NCBI RefSeq assembly: GCF_016863655.1
Contig: NZ_BOPH01000094.1
Location: 1-64,000 of the forward strand
Reading direction: 5' to 3'
Source: Virgisporangium ochraceum
Lineage (GTDB): Bacteria; Actinomycetota; Actinomycetes; Mycobacteriales; Micromonosporaceae
Length of the DNA stretch: 64,000 nt
Shown: piece after piece, positions 35,062 to 43,245 of the stretch
How positions within the stretch are numbered: the stretch's first letter is position 1
Layout of the letters: every line of letters starts with the position of its first letter
Position numbers and translations under genes: made by a program
Notes under the pieces: generated by a model
The model's database searches: none
Told to the model about the DNA's origin: nothing
The model's input: only the letters and a program-made list of their open reading frames with translations

Positions 35062-35763
35062 GTGTTCGAGAACCTGTTGAACTTCCGTGACCTCGGCGGG
35101 AGGGTGACGGCCGACGGTGCGACGGTCCGGCCCGGCCTGCTGTACCGCAGCGAGTCGGTCGCGTACCTGTCGGCCGCCGACACGTCCCGGCTGATCGACG
35201 ACCTGGGCCTGGCCACGGTCGTCGACCTGCGCGGCGAGCGTGAGGTCGTCCGCAACGGGCGCGGCCCGTTGGAGCACCAGCCGGTGCGGTACCTGCCGGT
35301 GCCGATCACCGACATCACCCGCGGCATGAGCAACGCGGCGACGTTCTACCTCGACGTCCTGGTCAAGCGCGGACCGGAGGTCGTCGGGCTGCTGCGGGCG
35401 CTGCTCGAGCCGGGCGCGCTGCCCGCCGTGGTGCACTGCGAGGCCGGCTGCGACCGCACGGGCGTGGTCGCCGCGATCGTGCTGGGCCTGCTCGGCGTGC
35501 CCGACGACGACATCGTCGCCGACTTCGACGCCACCCAGGAGGCGTTCCCGGCGATGAACGCCCGCTGGAAGGACCTGTTCGTCGGCCGCGGCCACCCGCC
35601 GGAGAAGTTCGTCGAGGAGACGTGGGTCGAGCGGGAACGCGCGATGGAGCTGACCATCGCGGCGGTCCGGGAGCGTTGGGGCGGGTGGGACGGCTGGGCC
35701 GAGGCCAACGGGCTCACCGCCGACGACCTGGCGCGGCTGCGCAAGCTCCTGCTCGACGCGTGA
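35062..35763 (+). CDS. Tyrosine/dual-specificity protein phosphatase (Y_phosphatase3 type)
   Basis: A 233-residue phosphatase with the CX5R site HCEAGCDRTGV (Cys126, Arg132) and the N-terminal NFRDLGG motif (residues 7-13) of the PtpB-like family (PF13350). It removes phosphate from Tyr/Ser/Thr or from phosphoinositides. It sits between a kinase gene (3-bp gap) and an MFS gene (GTGA overlap), so all three are likely co-translated. GTG 35062 is used as start. Confidence 0.9.
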   Translation: MFENLLNFRDLGGRVTADGATVRPGLLYRSESVAYLSAADTSRLIDDLGLATVVDLRGEREVVRNGRGPLEHQPVRYLPVPITDITRGMSNAATFYLDVLVKRGPEVVGLLRALLEPGALPAVVHCEAGCDRTGVVAAIVLGLLGVPDDDIVADFDATQEAFPAMNARWKDLFVGRGHPPEKFVEETWVERERAMELTIAAVRERWGGWDGWAEANGLTADDLARLRKLLLDA

Positions 35764-36962
35764 CCGGGCCGTCCCGGGGGCGGGCGGTTGCCGCGCTGCT
35801 GGCGCTCACGCTCGGGTCGTTCGCGTTCGTCACCACCGAGAACCTGCCGATCGGGCTGCTGACCCTGATGGCCGACGACCTCGACCGGTCGTTGACGTCG
35901 ATCGGGTTCCTGGTCACCGGGTTCGCGGCGGTGGTGGTGATCGCCTCGGTGCCGCTGACCCACGTCAGCCGCAACGTGCCCCGGCGGGCGCTGCTCGGTG
36001 GCCTGCTCGCGCTGTTCAGCGCGGCGTCGGTGGTGTCGGCGGTGGCGCCGAACTACGAGACACTCTTCGGTGCGCGGCTGGTCACGGCGCTGTGCCAGGG
36101 GCTGTTCTGGTCGGTGGTGAACGTGACCGCGGCGGCGATGTTCCGGCGCGAGGTGCGCGGGCGCGCGTTGTCGGTGCTGAGCGCCGGCGGCACGCTCGGG
36201 CCGGTGCTGGGCGTGCCGGCCGGTACGTGGCTGGGCCAGCAGACGTCCTGGCGGGGCGCGTTCGTGGCGATGACCGTGCTCGCGGCGGTGACGTGCCTCG
36301 TGGTGATCGCGCTGCTGCCCGCCGACTCGGGACTGGCCTCCGACGCGTCGCACGGCGCGTCACCCGACCGCCGGCGGTTCTGGCTGGTGATCGCCGCGAC
36401 CGCGGTTGCCACCACCGGGTATTTCACGACTTTCACGTATATCACGGCCTATCTCCTTGACGTGAGCGGGTGGCCTGAGCCGGCGCTCGGGCCGCTGCTG
36501 TTCGCGTCGGGCTCGGCCGGGCTCCTCGGTGTGTTCCTGGTGAGTGCCCTGGTGGACCGGAGGCCGCGGCTGACGCCGGTGCTCGCCGCGGTGATCATCG
36601 CGGCGGCGCTGCTGGGGCTGGCGGTGTTCGGTGGGACGCGGTGGGCGGCGGTCGTGTTCGCCGGGCTGGGCGGGGCGGGGCTGAGCGCGTTCGCACCCGC
36701 GGTGGCGAACCGGATGATGCAGGTCGCTCCGGGACGTACCGACCTCGCCGGTGCGGTGCTGTCGAGCGGGTTCAACGTCGGGATCGCGGCCGGGTCGTTC
36801 ATCGGCGGGGCGCTCGTGGCGACCGCTGGCGTGCGGAGCGTGGCGTTCGCGGGCGGTCTCATCACGGTCGTCGCGCTGATGATCTTGTCCATTGAACCCT
36901 TGCTTTTTGGCCGGTCACAGGCGTCTACCTACCGACTCGGACGATCGGACGCGCACGTGTGA
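35760..36962 (+). CDS. MFS transporter (DHA1-like, sugar or drug efflux)
   Basis: A 400-residue protein with 12 membrane segments. LGSFAFVTTENLPIGLLTLMADDL at the N-terminus is the pattern of the AraJ/YdhP-type exporters of the DHA1 group. GTG 35760 overlaps the phosphatase stop (GTGA). The last 17 residues (GRSQASTYRLGRSDAHV) are hydrophilic. The substrate is unknown; operon position after a kinase/phosphatase pair hints at phosphorylation-linked control, which is inference. Confidence 0.87.
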   Translation: MTGPSRGRAVAALLALTLGSFAFVTTENLPIGLLTLMADDLDRSLTSIGFLVTGFAAVVVIASVPLTHVSRNVPRRALLGGLLALFSAASVVSAVAPNYETLFGARLVTALCQGLFWSVVNVTAAAMFRREVRGRALSVLSAGGTLGPVLGVPAGTWLGQQTSWRGAFVAMTVLAAVTCLVVIALLPADSGLASDASHGASPDRRRFWLVIAATAVATTGYFTTFTYITAYLLDVSGWPEPALGPLLFASGSAGLLGVFLVSALVDRRPRLTPVLAAVIIAAALLGLAVFGGTRWAAVVFAGLGGAGLSAFAPAVANRMMQVAPGRTDLAGAVLSSGFNVGIAAGSFIGGALVATAGVRSVAFAGGLITVVALMILSIEPLLFGRSQASTYRLGRSDAHV

Positions 36963-36978
36963 TCCGTATCCTGGCGCT

Positions 36979-39174
36979 GTGAACGCACCTGGTTACCGGC
37001 TCGGGATCGACTTCGGCACCTCGAACACGGTCGCGATGCTGGCGTGGCCGGACGGCCAGGTGCGTCCGTTGCTCTTCGACGGTTCGCCGGCGCTGCCCTC
37101 GGCCGTCTACGCCGACGCGTCCTCGGGCCTGCTGGTCGGGCGCGACGCGGCGCACGCCGCCCGGGTGAGCCCGGAGCGGTACGAGCCGAACCCGAAGCGG
37201 CGCATCGACGAGCCGGCCGTGCTGCTCGGCGAGTCCGAGGTCTCGACGGTCGACCTGATCGCCTCGGTGCTCGGCCGGGTGGTGGTGGAGGCGCGGCGGG
37301 TCGCGGGTGGAGCTGTCGGCGGCGCTGTCGGCGGCGCGACGATCACCTACCCGGCGGCCTGGGCGCAGACCCGACGCGGCGTCCTCGTGGCGGCCGCCGA
37401 GCGGGCCGGCCTGGCGCCGGTGTCGCTGGTCCCGGAGCCGGTCGCCGCCGCGAGCGTGTTCGTGGGGATGTCCGGGGCTCCTGTCGGCGCCACATTCGTG
37501 GTCTACGACCTGGGCGCCGGCACGTTCGACGCGACGGTGGTGCGCCGCACCGCCGACGGCGGCTTCGACGTGCTGTCGACCGAGGGCCTGCCCCAGAGCG
37601 GCGGCCTGGACATCGATGCGGCGATCGTCGCGTACCTGGGCGCCGTGTACTCCACGCGCGACCCCCAGCTGTGGGGCCGCCTGCTGCGCCCGACGTCGAC
37701 CGCCGAGCGGCGGGCCAACCGCCTGCTGTGGGAGGACGTGCGGTCGGCGAAGGAGATGCTGTCGCGCGCCTCGTCCACCATGATCCACATCCCCCTCGCC
37801 GACGAGGACGCGCCCCTGGGACGCGACCAGTTCGAGCAGCTCGCCCGCCCGATCCTCGACGCCACGGTCAACGCGACGAGGGCCGCCATCGCGGCGGCCG
37901 GCCTGCCGGCGGGTGGGGTGAGCGGCATCTTCCTGGTGGGTGGCGGCAGCCGGATCCCCCTGGTGGCGACGCTGCTCCACCAGGCCTTCGGCGTCGCGCC
38001 GACGGTGGTGGAGCAGCCGGAACTGGTGGTCGCCCAGGGCAGCCTCGGCGCCTCGGCGTCGGCCGCGGCTGTCTCCGGCGCCGGACCTGTCTCCGGTGCG
38101 GGCCCTGTCTCCGGTGCGGGCCCTGTCTCCGGTGCGGGCCCTGTCTCCGGTGCGGGCCCTCGCTCCGGTGCCGGTCCGATCTCCGGTGCTGCCGCCGTGC
38201 CCGGTGGCGGACCCGCGGCGCCGGTGTCCGGTGGCTACCCGGCCGCGCCCACCTCGGGAGGCTATGCGGGCGGGTACCCGGATCCCGTCGCGCCCGTGTC
38301 CGGTACCGGTGCCGGCTCCGTGCCGGTGTCCAGCGTCCCCGCCGGCCCGTATCCGCCGCACTTCGCGGGATCCGGCCCGGTGTCGGCTCCGCCGTCCGGC
38401 CTGGCCGGCCCGGTCTCCGCCCCGCCCGGTCCCGTGTCGGCTCCGCCCGGTTCCGTGTCCGGCCCGCCGGGGTCCGTGTCGGCCCCGCCCGGCTCGGTGT
38501 CCGGGCCGCCCGGTCACACTTACGGCGCCGCGGCGTCGGTTCCCGGCCGTGCCGCGGTGCCGAGCACCGGCACTCCCTACGGCGAGCCCCGGCCGGCGCC
38601 GAACCAGCCGAACCAGCCGGGCCAGCCGAACCGGGCCGGCCGCTCGAACCGGACCGGCATCCTCGTGGCGGTCGCGGTGGTGGCCGTGCTCCTCCTGGGC
38701 CTGGGCGGTTTCGCGATCACCCAGCTCAACAAGGACGACCCGGCCAACAACACGTCGCAGGGCTCCGGCGACACCACCGACAGCGGCGGCGACACCGGCG
38801 GCGACACCACCGACAGCGGCGACAGCGGCGGCGACCGCGGCAAGGCGGCGACCCGGCCGACCGCCGACTACTACGACGAAGGCACCGACTGGAGCACCAC
38901 CGCCGAGGCGTACAACGACAGGATCGGCGATGCCATCGCGTTCGAGTGTCCGGCCAGCGGAACGCCCGGCACCGTGTGGGGGTCCGAGCCGTTCACGTCG
39001 GACTCGTCGGTGTGCACGGCCGCTGTCCACGCGGGCTGGATCTCCCTGGAGGACGGTGGCTGGATCAAGATCAAGATGCAGCCCGGCGTCGACTCGTACC
39101 AGGGCAGCAAGCAGTACGGGATCGAGACCACCGACTACGGTCCCTACGAGTGGGCGTTCTCGTTCACGGGCTGA
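36979..39174 (+). CDS. Hsp70-family ATPase fused to a repeat linker, membrane anchor and external domain
   Basis: A 731-residue protein. Residues 5-360 form an actin-like Hsp70 ATPase (LGIDFGTSNTVAML, VYDLGAGTFDATVV, IFLVGGGSRIPLV). The Hsp70 peptide-binding domain is missing. Instead, 365-555 is a low-complexity Pro/Ser/Gly linker with PVSGAG and SVSxPPG repeats, 555-580 hydrophilic, then one membrane helix (ILVAVAVVAVLLLGLGGFAI), an acidic Asp/Ser/Gly stretch and a 90-residue extracytoplasmic domain with two Cys. Family members are known in actinobacteria; their role is not. GTG 36979 begins the conserved domain. Confidence 0.85.
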   Translation: MNAPGYRLGIDFGTSNTVAMLAWPDGQVRPLLFDGSPALPSAVYADASSGLLVGRDAAHAARVSPERYEPNPKRRIDEPAVLLGESEVSTVDLIASVLGRVVVEARRVAGGAVGGAVGGATITYPAAWAQTRRGVLVAAAERAGLAPVSLVPEPVAAASVFVGMSGAPVGATFVVYDLGAGTFDATVVRRTADGGFDVLSTEGLPQSGGLDIDAAIVAYLGAVYSTRDPQLWGRLLRPTSTAERRANRLLWEDVRSAKEMLSRASSTMIHIPLADEDAPLGRDQFEQLARPILDATVNATRAAIAAAGLPAGGVSGIFLVGGGSRIPLVATLLHQAFGVAPTVVEQPELVVAQGSLGASASAAAVSGAGPVSGAGPVSGAGPVSGAGPVSGAGPRSGAGPISGAAAVPGGGPAAPVSGGYPAAPTSGGYAGGYPDPVAPVSGTGAGSVPVSSVPAGPYPPHFAGSGPVSAPPSGLAGPVSAPPGPVSAPPGSVSGPPGSVSAPPGSVSGPPGHTYGAAASVPGRAAVPSTGTPYGEPRPAPNQPNQPGQPNRAGRSNRTGILVAVAVVAVLLLGLGGFAITQLNKDDPANNTSQGSGDTTDSGGDTGGDTTDSGDSGGDRGKAATRPTADYYDEGTDWSTTAEAYNDRIGDAIAFECPASGTPGTVWGSEPFTSDSSVCTAAVHAGWISLEDGGWIKIKMQPGVDSYQGSKQYGIETTDYGPYEWAFSFTG
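38086..38157. repeat. 18-bp coding tandem repeat, four perfect copies
   Basis: CCTGTCTCCGGTGCGGGC repeated head to tail at 38086, 38104, 38122 and 38140 within the Hsp70-like gene, encoding PVSGAG, with degenerate copies on both sides. Perfect identity suggests recent expansion and probable length variation between strains. Confidence 0.95.
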
Positions 39175-39273
39175 ACCACCCATGAGCCGCTGATTCCGCG
39201 TCCGGTGGCGCGTCATCGATAGATCTCTTAGTCTCGATGAACGTGACGTGACGTGAACGGCAGGTGATGCCTC

Positions 39274-40764
39274 GTGACCACTCCGAACGTCAAAAAGCCC
39301 GGGCTGTTCGCGATCCGGGACGTGTCGTCGCTTCTCACCGAGACGCGCGAGTCCGGTCACGAGTTGAAACGCTCGGTCGGCGCCCTGCACCTCACGGCGA
39401 TGGGCGTCGGCGCCATCATCGGGACCGGCATCTTCGTGGTCATCGGCGAAGGGGCGGGAATCGCCGGGCCGGCGGTGATCCTGTCGTTCGTGCTGGCGGC
39501 GGTCGCCTGTGTGTTCTCGGCGCTGTCGTACGCCGAGCTGGCGTCGTCGATCCCGGTCTCCGGCAGCGCGTACACCTACGCGTACGCCACACTCGGTGAG
39601 ATCGTCGCGTGGATCATCGGCTGGGACCTGATCCTCGAGTACGGCGTCTCGGTGGCGGCGGTCGCGGTCGGCTGGGGCGGCAACTTCAACGTGTTCCTCG
39701 ACGCGGCGTTCGGCGTCCAGCTGCCCGATGCGATCTCGCAGCCGCCGGAGGAGGGCGGGGTCTTCAACCTGCCCGCGGTGCTGGTCGTGCTGGCGATCAC
39801 GGTGCTGCTCGTGCGCGGTGTGCGGGAGAGCGCCCGGGCCAACCTGGTGATGGTCGGCATCAAGCTGCTCGCGCTGCTGTTCTTCATCGTGATCGCGATG
39901 ACGTCGTTCAGCACGAAGAACTTCACGCCGTTCTTCTCCGAGGGCACCGGCAGCGTCACCACCGCCGCGGCGATCATCTTCTTCGCGTACATCGGGTTCG
40001 ACGCGGTCTCCACCGGCAGCGAGGAGGCGATCAAGCCGCAGCGCGACCTGCCGCTCGCGATCATCGGCTCGTTGATCATCTGCACGATCTTCTACGTGCT
40101 CACCGCGGTCGGCGCGATCGGCATCGCCTCGCCCGACCAGTTGAAGGAGAGCGAGGCGCCGCTCGCGACCGCGCTCAACGACGGTGCCGGGATCAGCTGG
40201 GCGGCGTGGGTGCTGGCGTTCGGCGCGCTGGTCGCGATCACCAGCGTCATCCTCGTGATCATGTACGGGCAGACGCGCATCTTCTTCGCGATGTGCCGCG
40301 ACGGCCTGATGCCGGAGAAGCTGGCCAGGGTGCATCCCCGCTTCGGGACGCCCGCGCTGCTCACGATCATCCTGGGCAGCCTGATCGCGGTGCTGGCCGC
40401 GCTGGTGCCCCTGAACGAGATCGTGCAACTGGTCAACATCGGCACGCTGTTCGCGTTCGTGCTGGTGAACATCGGCGTGATCGTGCTGCGCCGCACGCGT
40501 CCCGACATGCCCCGCCCGTACCGGGTGCCGTGGTCGCCGCTGCTGCCGGTGCTCGGCATCGCGTTCGCGATCTACCTGATGGCCGACCTGCCGCTGGGTA
40601 CCTGGATCCGGTTCGTGGTCTGGCTGGCGCTCGGCATCCTGATCTACGTCCTCTACGGCTACCGCAACTCGCGGGTGCGCCGCGCCGGCGTCGCGCAGGC
40701 CGGGCCCGACGCGCTCCGGAAGGCGGACGCGCCGCGGCGGACCGACGAAGACCCGGCGCCGTGA
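39274..40764 (+). CDS. Amino acid permease (APC superfamily, CAT-like)
   Basis: A 496-residue permease with 12-14 membrane segments and the APC signature GVGAIIGTGIFVVIGEGAG at about 47-65. The N-terminus ETRESGHELKRSVGALHLTAMG and the FFAYIGFDAVSTGSEEAIKPQRDLP loop are typical of cationic-amino-acid (YfnA/CAT) transporters. It takes up amino acids with protons; specificity is unproven. GTG 39274 is preceded by GGCAGGTGATG. A universal stress protein gene overlaps its end by 4 bp. Confidence 0.92.
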   Translation: MTTPNVKKPGLFAIRDVSSLLTETRESGHELKRSVGALHLTAMGVGAIIGTGIFVVIGEGAGIAGPAVILSFVLAAVACVFSALSYAELASSIPVSGSAYTYAYATLGEIVAWIIGWDLILEYGVSVAAVAVGWGGNFNVFLDAAFGVQLPDAISQPPEEGGVFNLPAVLVVLAITVLLVRGVRESARANLVMVGIKLLALLFFIVIAMTSFSTKNFTPFFSEGTGSVTTAAAIIFFAYIGFDAVSTGSEEAIKPQRDLPLAIIGSLIICTIFYVLTAVGAIGIASPDQLKESEAPLATALNDGAGISWAAWVLAFGALVAITSVILVIMYGQTRIFFAMCRDGLMPEKLARVHPRFGTPALLTIILGSLIAVLAALVPLNEIVQLVNIGTLFAFVLVNIGVIVLRRTRPDMPRPYRVPWSPLLPVLGIAFAIYLMADLPLGTWIRFVVWLALGILIYVLYGYRNSRVRRAGVAQAGPDALRKADAPRRTDEDPAP

Positions 40765-41687
40765 CCGCCGCGACGGTACGGCCGGTCGTCGTCGGGTTCG
40801 ACGCCAGCCCGGCGGGCGCCGACGCGGTGACGCTCGCGCAGGCGTACTGCCGCACGGTCGGCGCGCACCTGATCGTCGCGACCGTGCACCCGGCGCCGGC
40901 CGCGATCAGCCCGGGCCGGGTCGACGCCGAGTGGATCGCCGACCGGCACCGGCTGGCCAGCGAGGTGCTCGCCCGGGCCCGCGAGGTCGCCGGTGAGGAC
41001 GCCGACTACCGGGTGGTCGCGTCGTCGTCGGCCGCGCACGGGCTGCACGACCTGGCCGAGGAGGTCGGCGCCGGGCTGATAGTGGTGGGGTCGCACCGCG
41101 AGGCGCCCGCCGAGCGGCTGTTCGCGGGCAGCACGGCCGAGCGTCTGCTCTCGGGCAGCATGTGCCCGGTCGCGGTGGCGCCGGCGGGCATGCGTTCCCG
41201 GCCGGTGAACAGCCTGCTGCGCGTCGGGGTCGCCTACATCGAGGAACCGGAGGCGATCGCGGCGCTGAGTGCCGCCGCCGCGTTCGCGGCGATCGCGAAC
41301 CCCGTGCCGGTCACGGGCGACGCGGCGGCCTTCGCCGAGTCCGGGCGTCCGCACCTGCGGCTGTACACGGTGGTCGCGGCCGAGGCGGAGGTACTGCCGT
41401 TCGGCATCGGCCGGGACGCCGAGCGGGCGTTCCTGGCGTCGGCCCGCGAGACGTACCAGTCGGCCCTGCAGGCGGCGACGGCGCGCCTGCCCGAGGGGCT
41501 GGCGGCCAGCGGTCACCTGCGCACCGGCGACGTCGTCGAGGTCCTCGCCGACCTGGACGCCACCGAGATCGACCTGCTGTTCTGCGGCTCCCGCGGGTAC
41601 GGGCCGGTGCGGCGGGTGCTGCTCGGCGGGGTGTCGTCGCGGCTCGTCCGCCGGGCCCGCAGCCCGGTGGTCGTCGTGCCGAGGTGA
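40761..41687 (+). CDS. Universal stress protein with two UspA domains
   Basis: A 308-residue protein with tandem Usp domains (about 7-143 and 152-308). The first ends in the ATP-binding pattern VVGSHREAPAERLFAGSTAERLLSGSMCPVAVAP. The second ends CGSRGYGPVRRVLLGGVSSRLVRRARSPVVVVP, matching G-2x-G-9x-G-[ST]. GTG 40761 overlaps the permease stop (GTGA), and pairing of Usp proteins with amino acid permeases is common, suggesting ATP-linked control of uptake. Confidence 0.92.
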   Translation: MTAATVRPVVVGFDASPAGADAVTLAQAYCRTVGAHLIVATVHPAPAAISPGRVDAEWIADRHRLASEVLARAREVAGEDADYRVVASSSAAHGLHDLAEEVGAGLIVVGSHREAPAERLFAGSTAERLLSGSMCPVAVAPAGMRSRPVNSLLRVGVAYIEEPEAIAALSAAAAFAAIANPVPVTGDAAAFAESGRPHLRLYTVVAAEAEVLPFGIGRDAERAFLASARETYQSALQAATARLPEGLAASGHLRTGDVVEVLADLDATEIDLLFCGSRGYGPVRRVLLGGVSSRLVRRARSPVVVVPR

Positions 41688-41699
41688 GCCACCGGGCCG

Positions 41700-42479
41700 C
41701 TACAGCAGGATGCCGGCGCCGATCGGGACCAGGGTGACGGCGACGGCCAGCATGACCAGGAGGGCACAGCCCGACAATTTCCGGGTGGCGTCCGGACCGG
41801 AACGGCTCATCGAGGCGGCCGTTCCGGAACGGCTCATCGAGGCGGCCGTTCCGGAACGGCCGGCCGAGGGCGCCGGAGGAGCCACGTCGATGGCGGCCTC
41901 GTCCAACGGTGTGAGGTCCGCGAGGACGCGGTCGAGATCCCGGTAGCGGCGGACCCGTTGCAGCGCGCGACCCAGCCCGGCGTGGTCGTCGCGGGTCAGG
42001 CGGTCGTCGGCGAGCGCCCGGTCGATCCGGGCCGCCGCGTGCCGGCGGTCGGCGTCGGTGACCAGCAGCCGCCCGCGGTCGGGTGGGCCGGGCGGCCCGG
42101 GTACGCCGTCGAGCTGCCGCTTGAGGGTCGCGTAGGTCAGCGTTCCGGCGATCCGGGTGAGCCGCTTCCGGTACTCCTCGGGGGTCAGCGCGCCGGTGGT
42201 CAGCGCCTCGCCGAGGTACATGGCGGCGTGGTGGAGGTCGAGCGCACGCACGCGGTGCGCGTCGGTCCACGCGGGTTCACCGGCGCGTGCCGGCAGGTCG
42301 GCGACCAGTTCGGCCAGCCGGAGGTCGATGTGCGCGTCGTACGCGGCGGCCACCCGGTCGCGGTGCTCGGCGGTCGTCAGCCGGCCCTCGGCCAGCGCGA
42401 CGTCGAGCCGCTCCACGGTGGTCCGCCGCCGCTCGGCGATGTCACGTCCCACGCGCCGGATCGTATCCCGTGGATGCAC
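41700..42479 (-). CDS. Protein with three DUF1707 (SHOCT-like) repeats and a membrane anchor
   Basis: A 259-residue protein with three short helical DUF1707-like modules: about 18-64 (RTTVERLDVALAEGRLTTAEHRDR), 78-124 (ALTTGALTPEEYRKRL) and 142-190 (RIDRALADDRLTRDDHAG). A low-complexity linker with a duplicated RSGTAASMS unit follows, then one C-terminal membrane segment. DUF1707 proteins are common in actinobacteria; the role is unknown, perhaps oligomerisation or membrane targeting. It converges on the Usp gene. Confidence 0.78.
   Translation of the reverse strand: MHPRDTIRRVGRDIAERRRTTVERLDVALAEGRLTTAEHRDRVAAAYDAHIDLRLAELVADLPARAGEPAWTDAHRVRALDLHHAAMYLGEALTTGALTPEEYRKRLTRIAGTLTYATLKRQLDGVPGPPGPPDRGRLLVTDADRRHAAARIDRALADDRLTRDDHAGLGRALQRVRRYRDLDRVLADLTPLDEAAIDVAPPAPSAGRSGTAASMSRSGTAASMSRSGPDATRKLSGCALLVMLAVAVTLVPIGAGILL
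41797..41850. repeat. 27-bp coding tandem repeat, two copies
   Basis: Two exact 27-nt units (41797-41823, 41824-41850) in the linker of the DUF1707 gene, plus a partial third, encoding RSGTAASMS. Confidence 0.85.
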
Positions 42480-42521
42480 ACGATCCGGCGCGCGTCGGTG
42501 GCGTCCGGGGGAATGCGGGCG

Positions 42522-42980
42522 TCAGACGGTGACGTCGACGTGCTCGCCCTCCAGCACGGGTGCGGCGCGCTCGACCGGGTCGACCCCGGCGCCGGTGGCC
42601 GGACCGGCCTGGCGCTGCTCCTGGCGCTGCTCGACGTACTTCACGATGAAGCCCCACGGCGGCATGCCCTCGGGCGTCACCTTGCCGCCGGCGGTGATGT
42701 AGTAGCCGGTCGCGCTGGCGATGGCCTGGCGGTCGCTGGTCGACAGGCCGGGCATCGTCGGTGCCTGCGGCTGCTGCGTCTCCCGTGTCCGCTCCGTGCG
42801 CTCCGTGCCCTCGACGGGGCGCGGAACGCCGGTCTCGCCGACCGCGGCCCTTCCCGCCATGTCGGCCGATGCGGCACCCGTGCTCCTGCCGGTCACCGCG
42901 GCCGCGGTTGCCGGTTGGCTCCGGTTGCTGGCCGAGCCGACGCTGAGGTCGGTTGCCATCATCGTGCGTTCAACGCGCAT
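42522..42980 (-). CDS. Hypothetical protein, low-complexity N-terminus
   Basis: A 152-residue soluble protein. The first 80 residues are Ser/Thr/Ala/Glu-rich and disordered-looking. A possible small domain follows: TMPGLSTSDRQAIASATGYY, ITAGGKVTPEGMPPWGFIVKYV and EQRQEQRQ. No family was recognised. A second start (MMATDL, six residues in) is possible. It is transcribed away from the polyester hydrolase, with clean high third-position GC supporting coding. Confidence 0.6.
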   Translation of the reverse strand: MRVERTMMATDLSVGSASNRSQPATAAAVTGRSTGAASADMAGRAAVGETGVPRPVEGTERTERTRETQQPQAPTMPGLSTSDRQAIASATGYYITAGGKVTPEGMPPWGFIVKYVEQRQEQRQAGPATGAGVDPVERAAPVLEGEHVDVTV

Positions 42981-43198
42981 GATGCTCTCCGTAGCTGGTC
43001 GATCCTTCCCTGGTGAAGTAAAGAGTCCAGGGCGTCGGTGGCAGCGGGGGTGCCGGCGGGTTGCGGTTACGGTGCGCGACGGGTGCCGCGCGGTTGCACC
43101 ACGCGGGGGAGGGACTATTCCGGACTTGTCGTCATGAGACCGGCCAGCTACCTGACCGTTCGGATGACAGGTCTTCAGAACCGCTACAGAAAGTATGC

Positions 43199-43235
43199 AT
43201 CAGCGGCGGCCGCCCGGTGGGCGACCGCCGCTGAT
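43199..43235 (-). terminator. Terminator hairpin after the polyester hydrolase gene
   Basis: The arms ATCAGCGGCGG (43199-43209) and CCGCCGCTGAT (43225-43235) pair perfectly, and the inner CGCCC/GGGCG extends the stem. It lies 11 bp past the stop on the minus strand. Confidence 0.8.
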
Positions 43236-43245
43236 GGTGGGTGGG

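Noticed and set aside
38086..38157. Tandem repeat resembling a short CRISPR-like array
   Set aside because: 18-nt units are directly abutting with no spacers and lie in frame within a coding region.
36925..40428. 1167-residue open frame on the minus strand opposite the Hsp70-like and permease genes
   Set aside because: Composition is His/Arg/Asp/Gln-rich with no domain; a typical antisense frame of high-GC genes.
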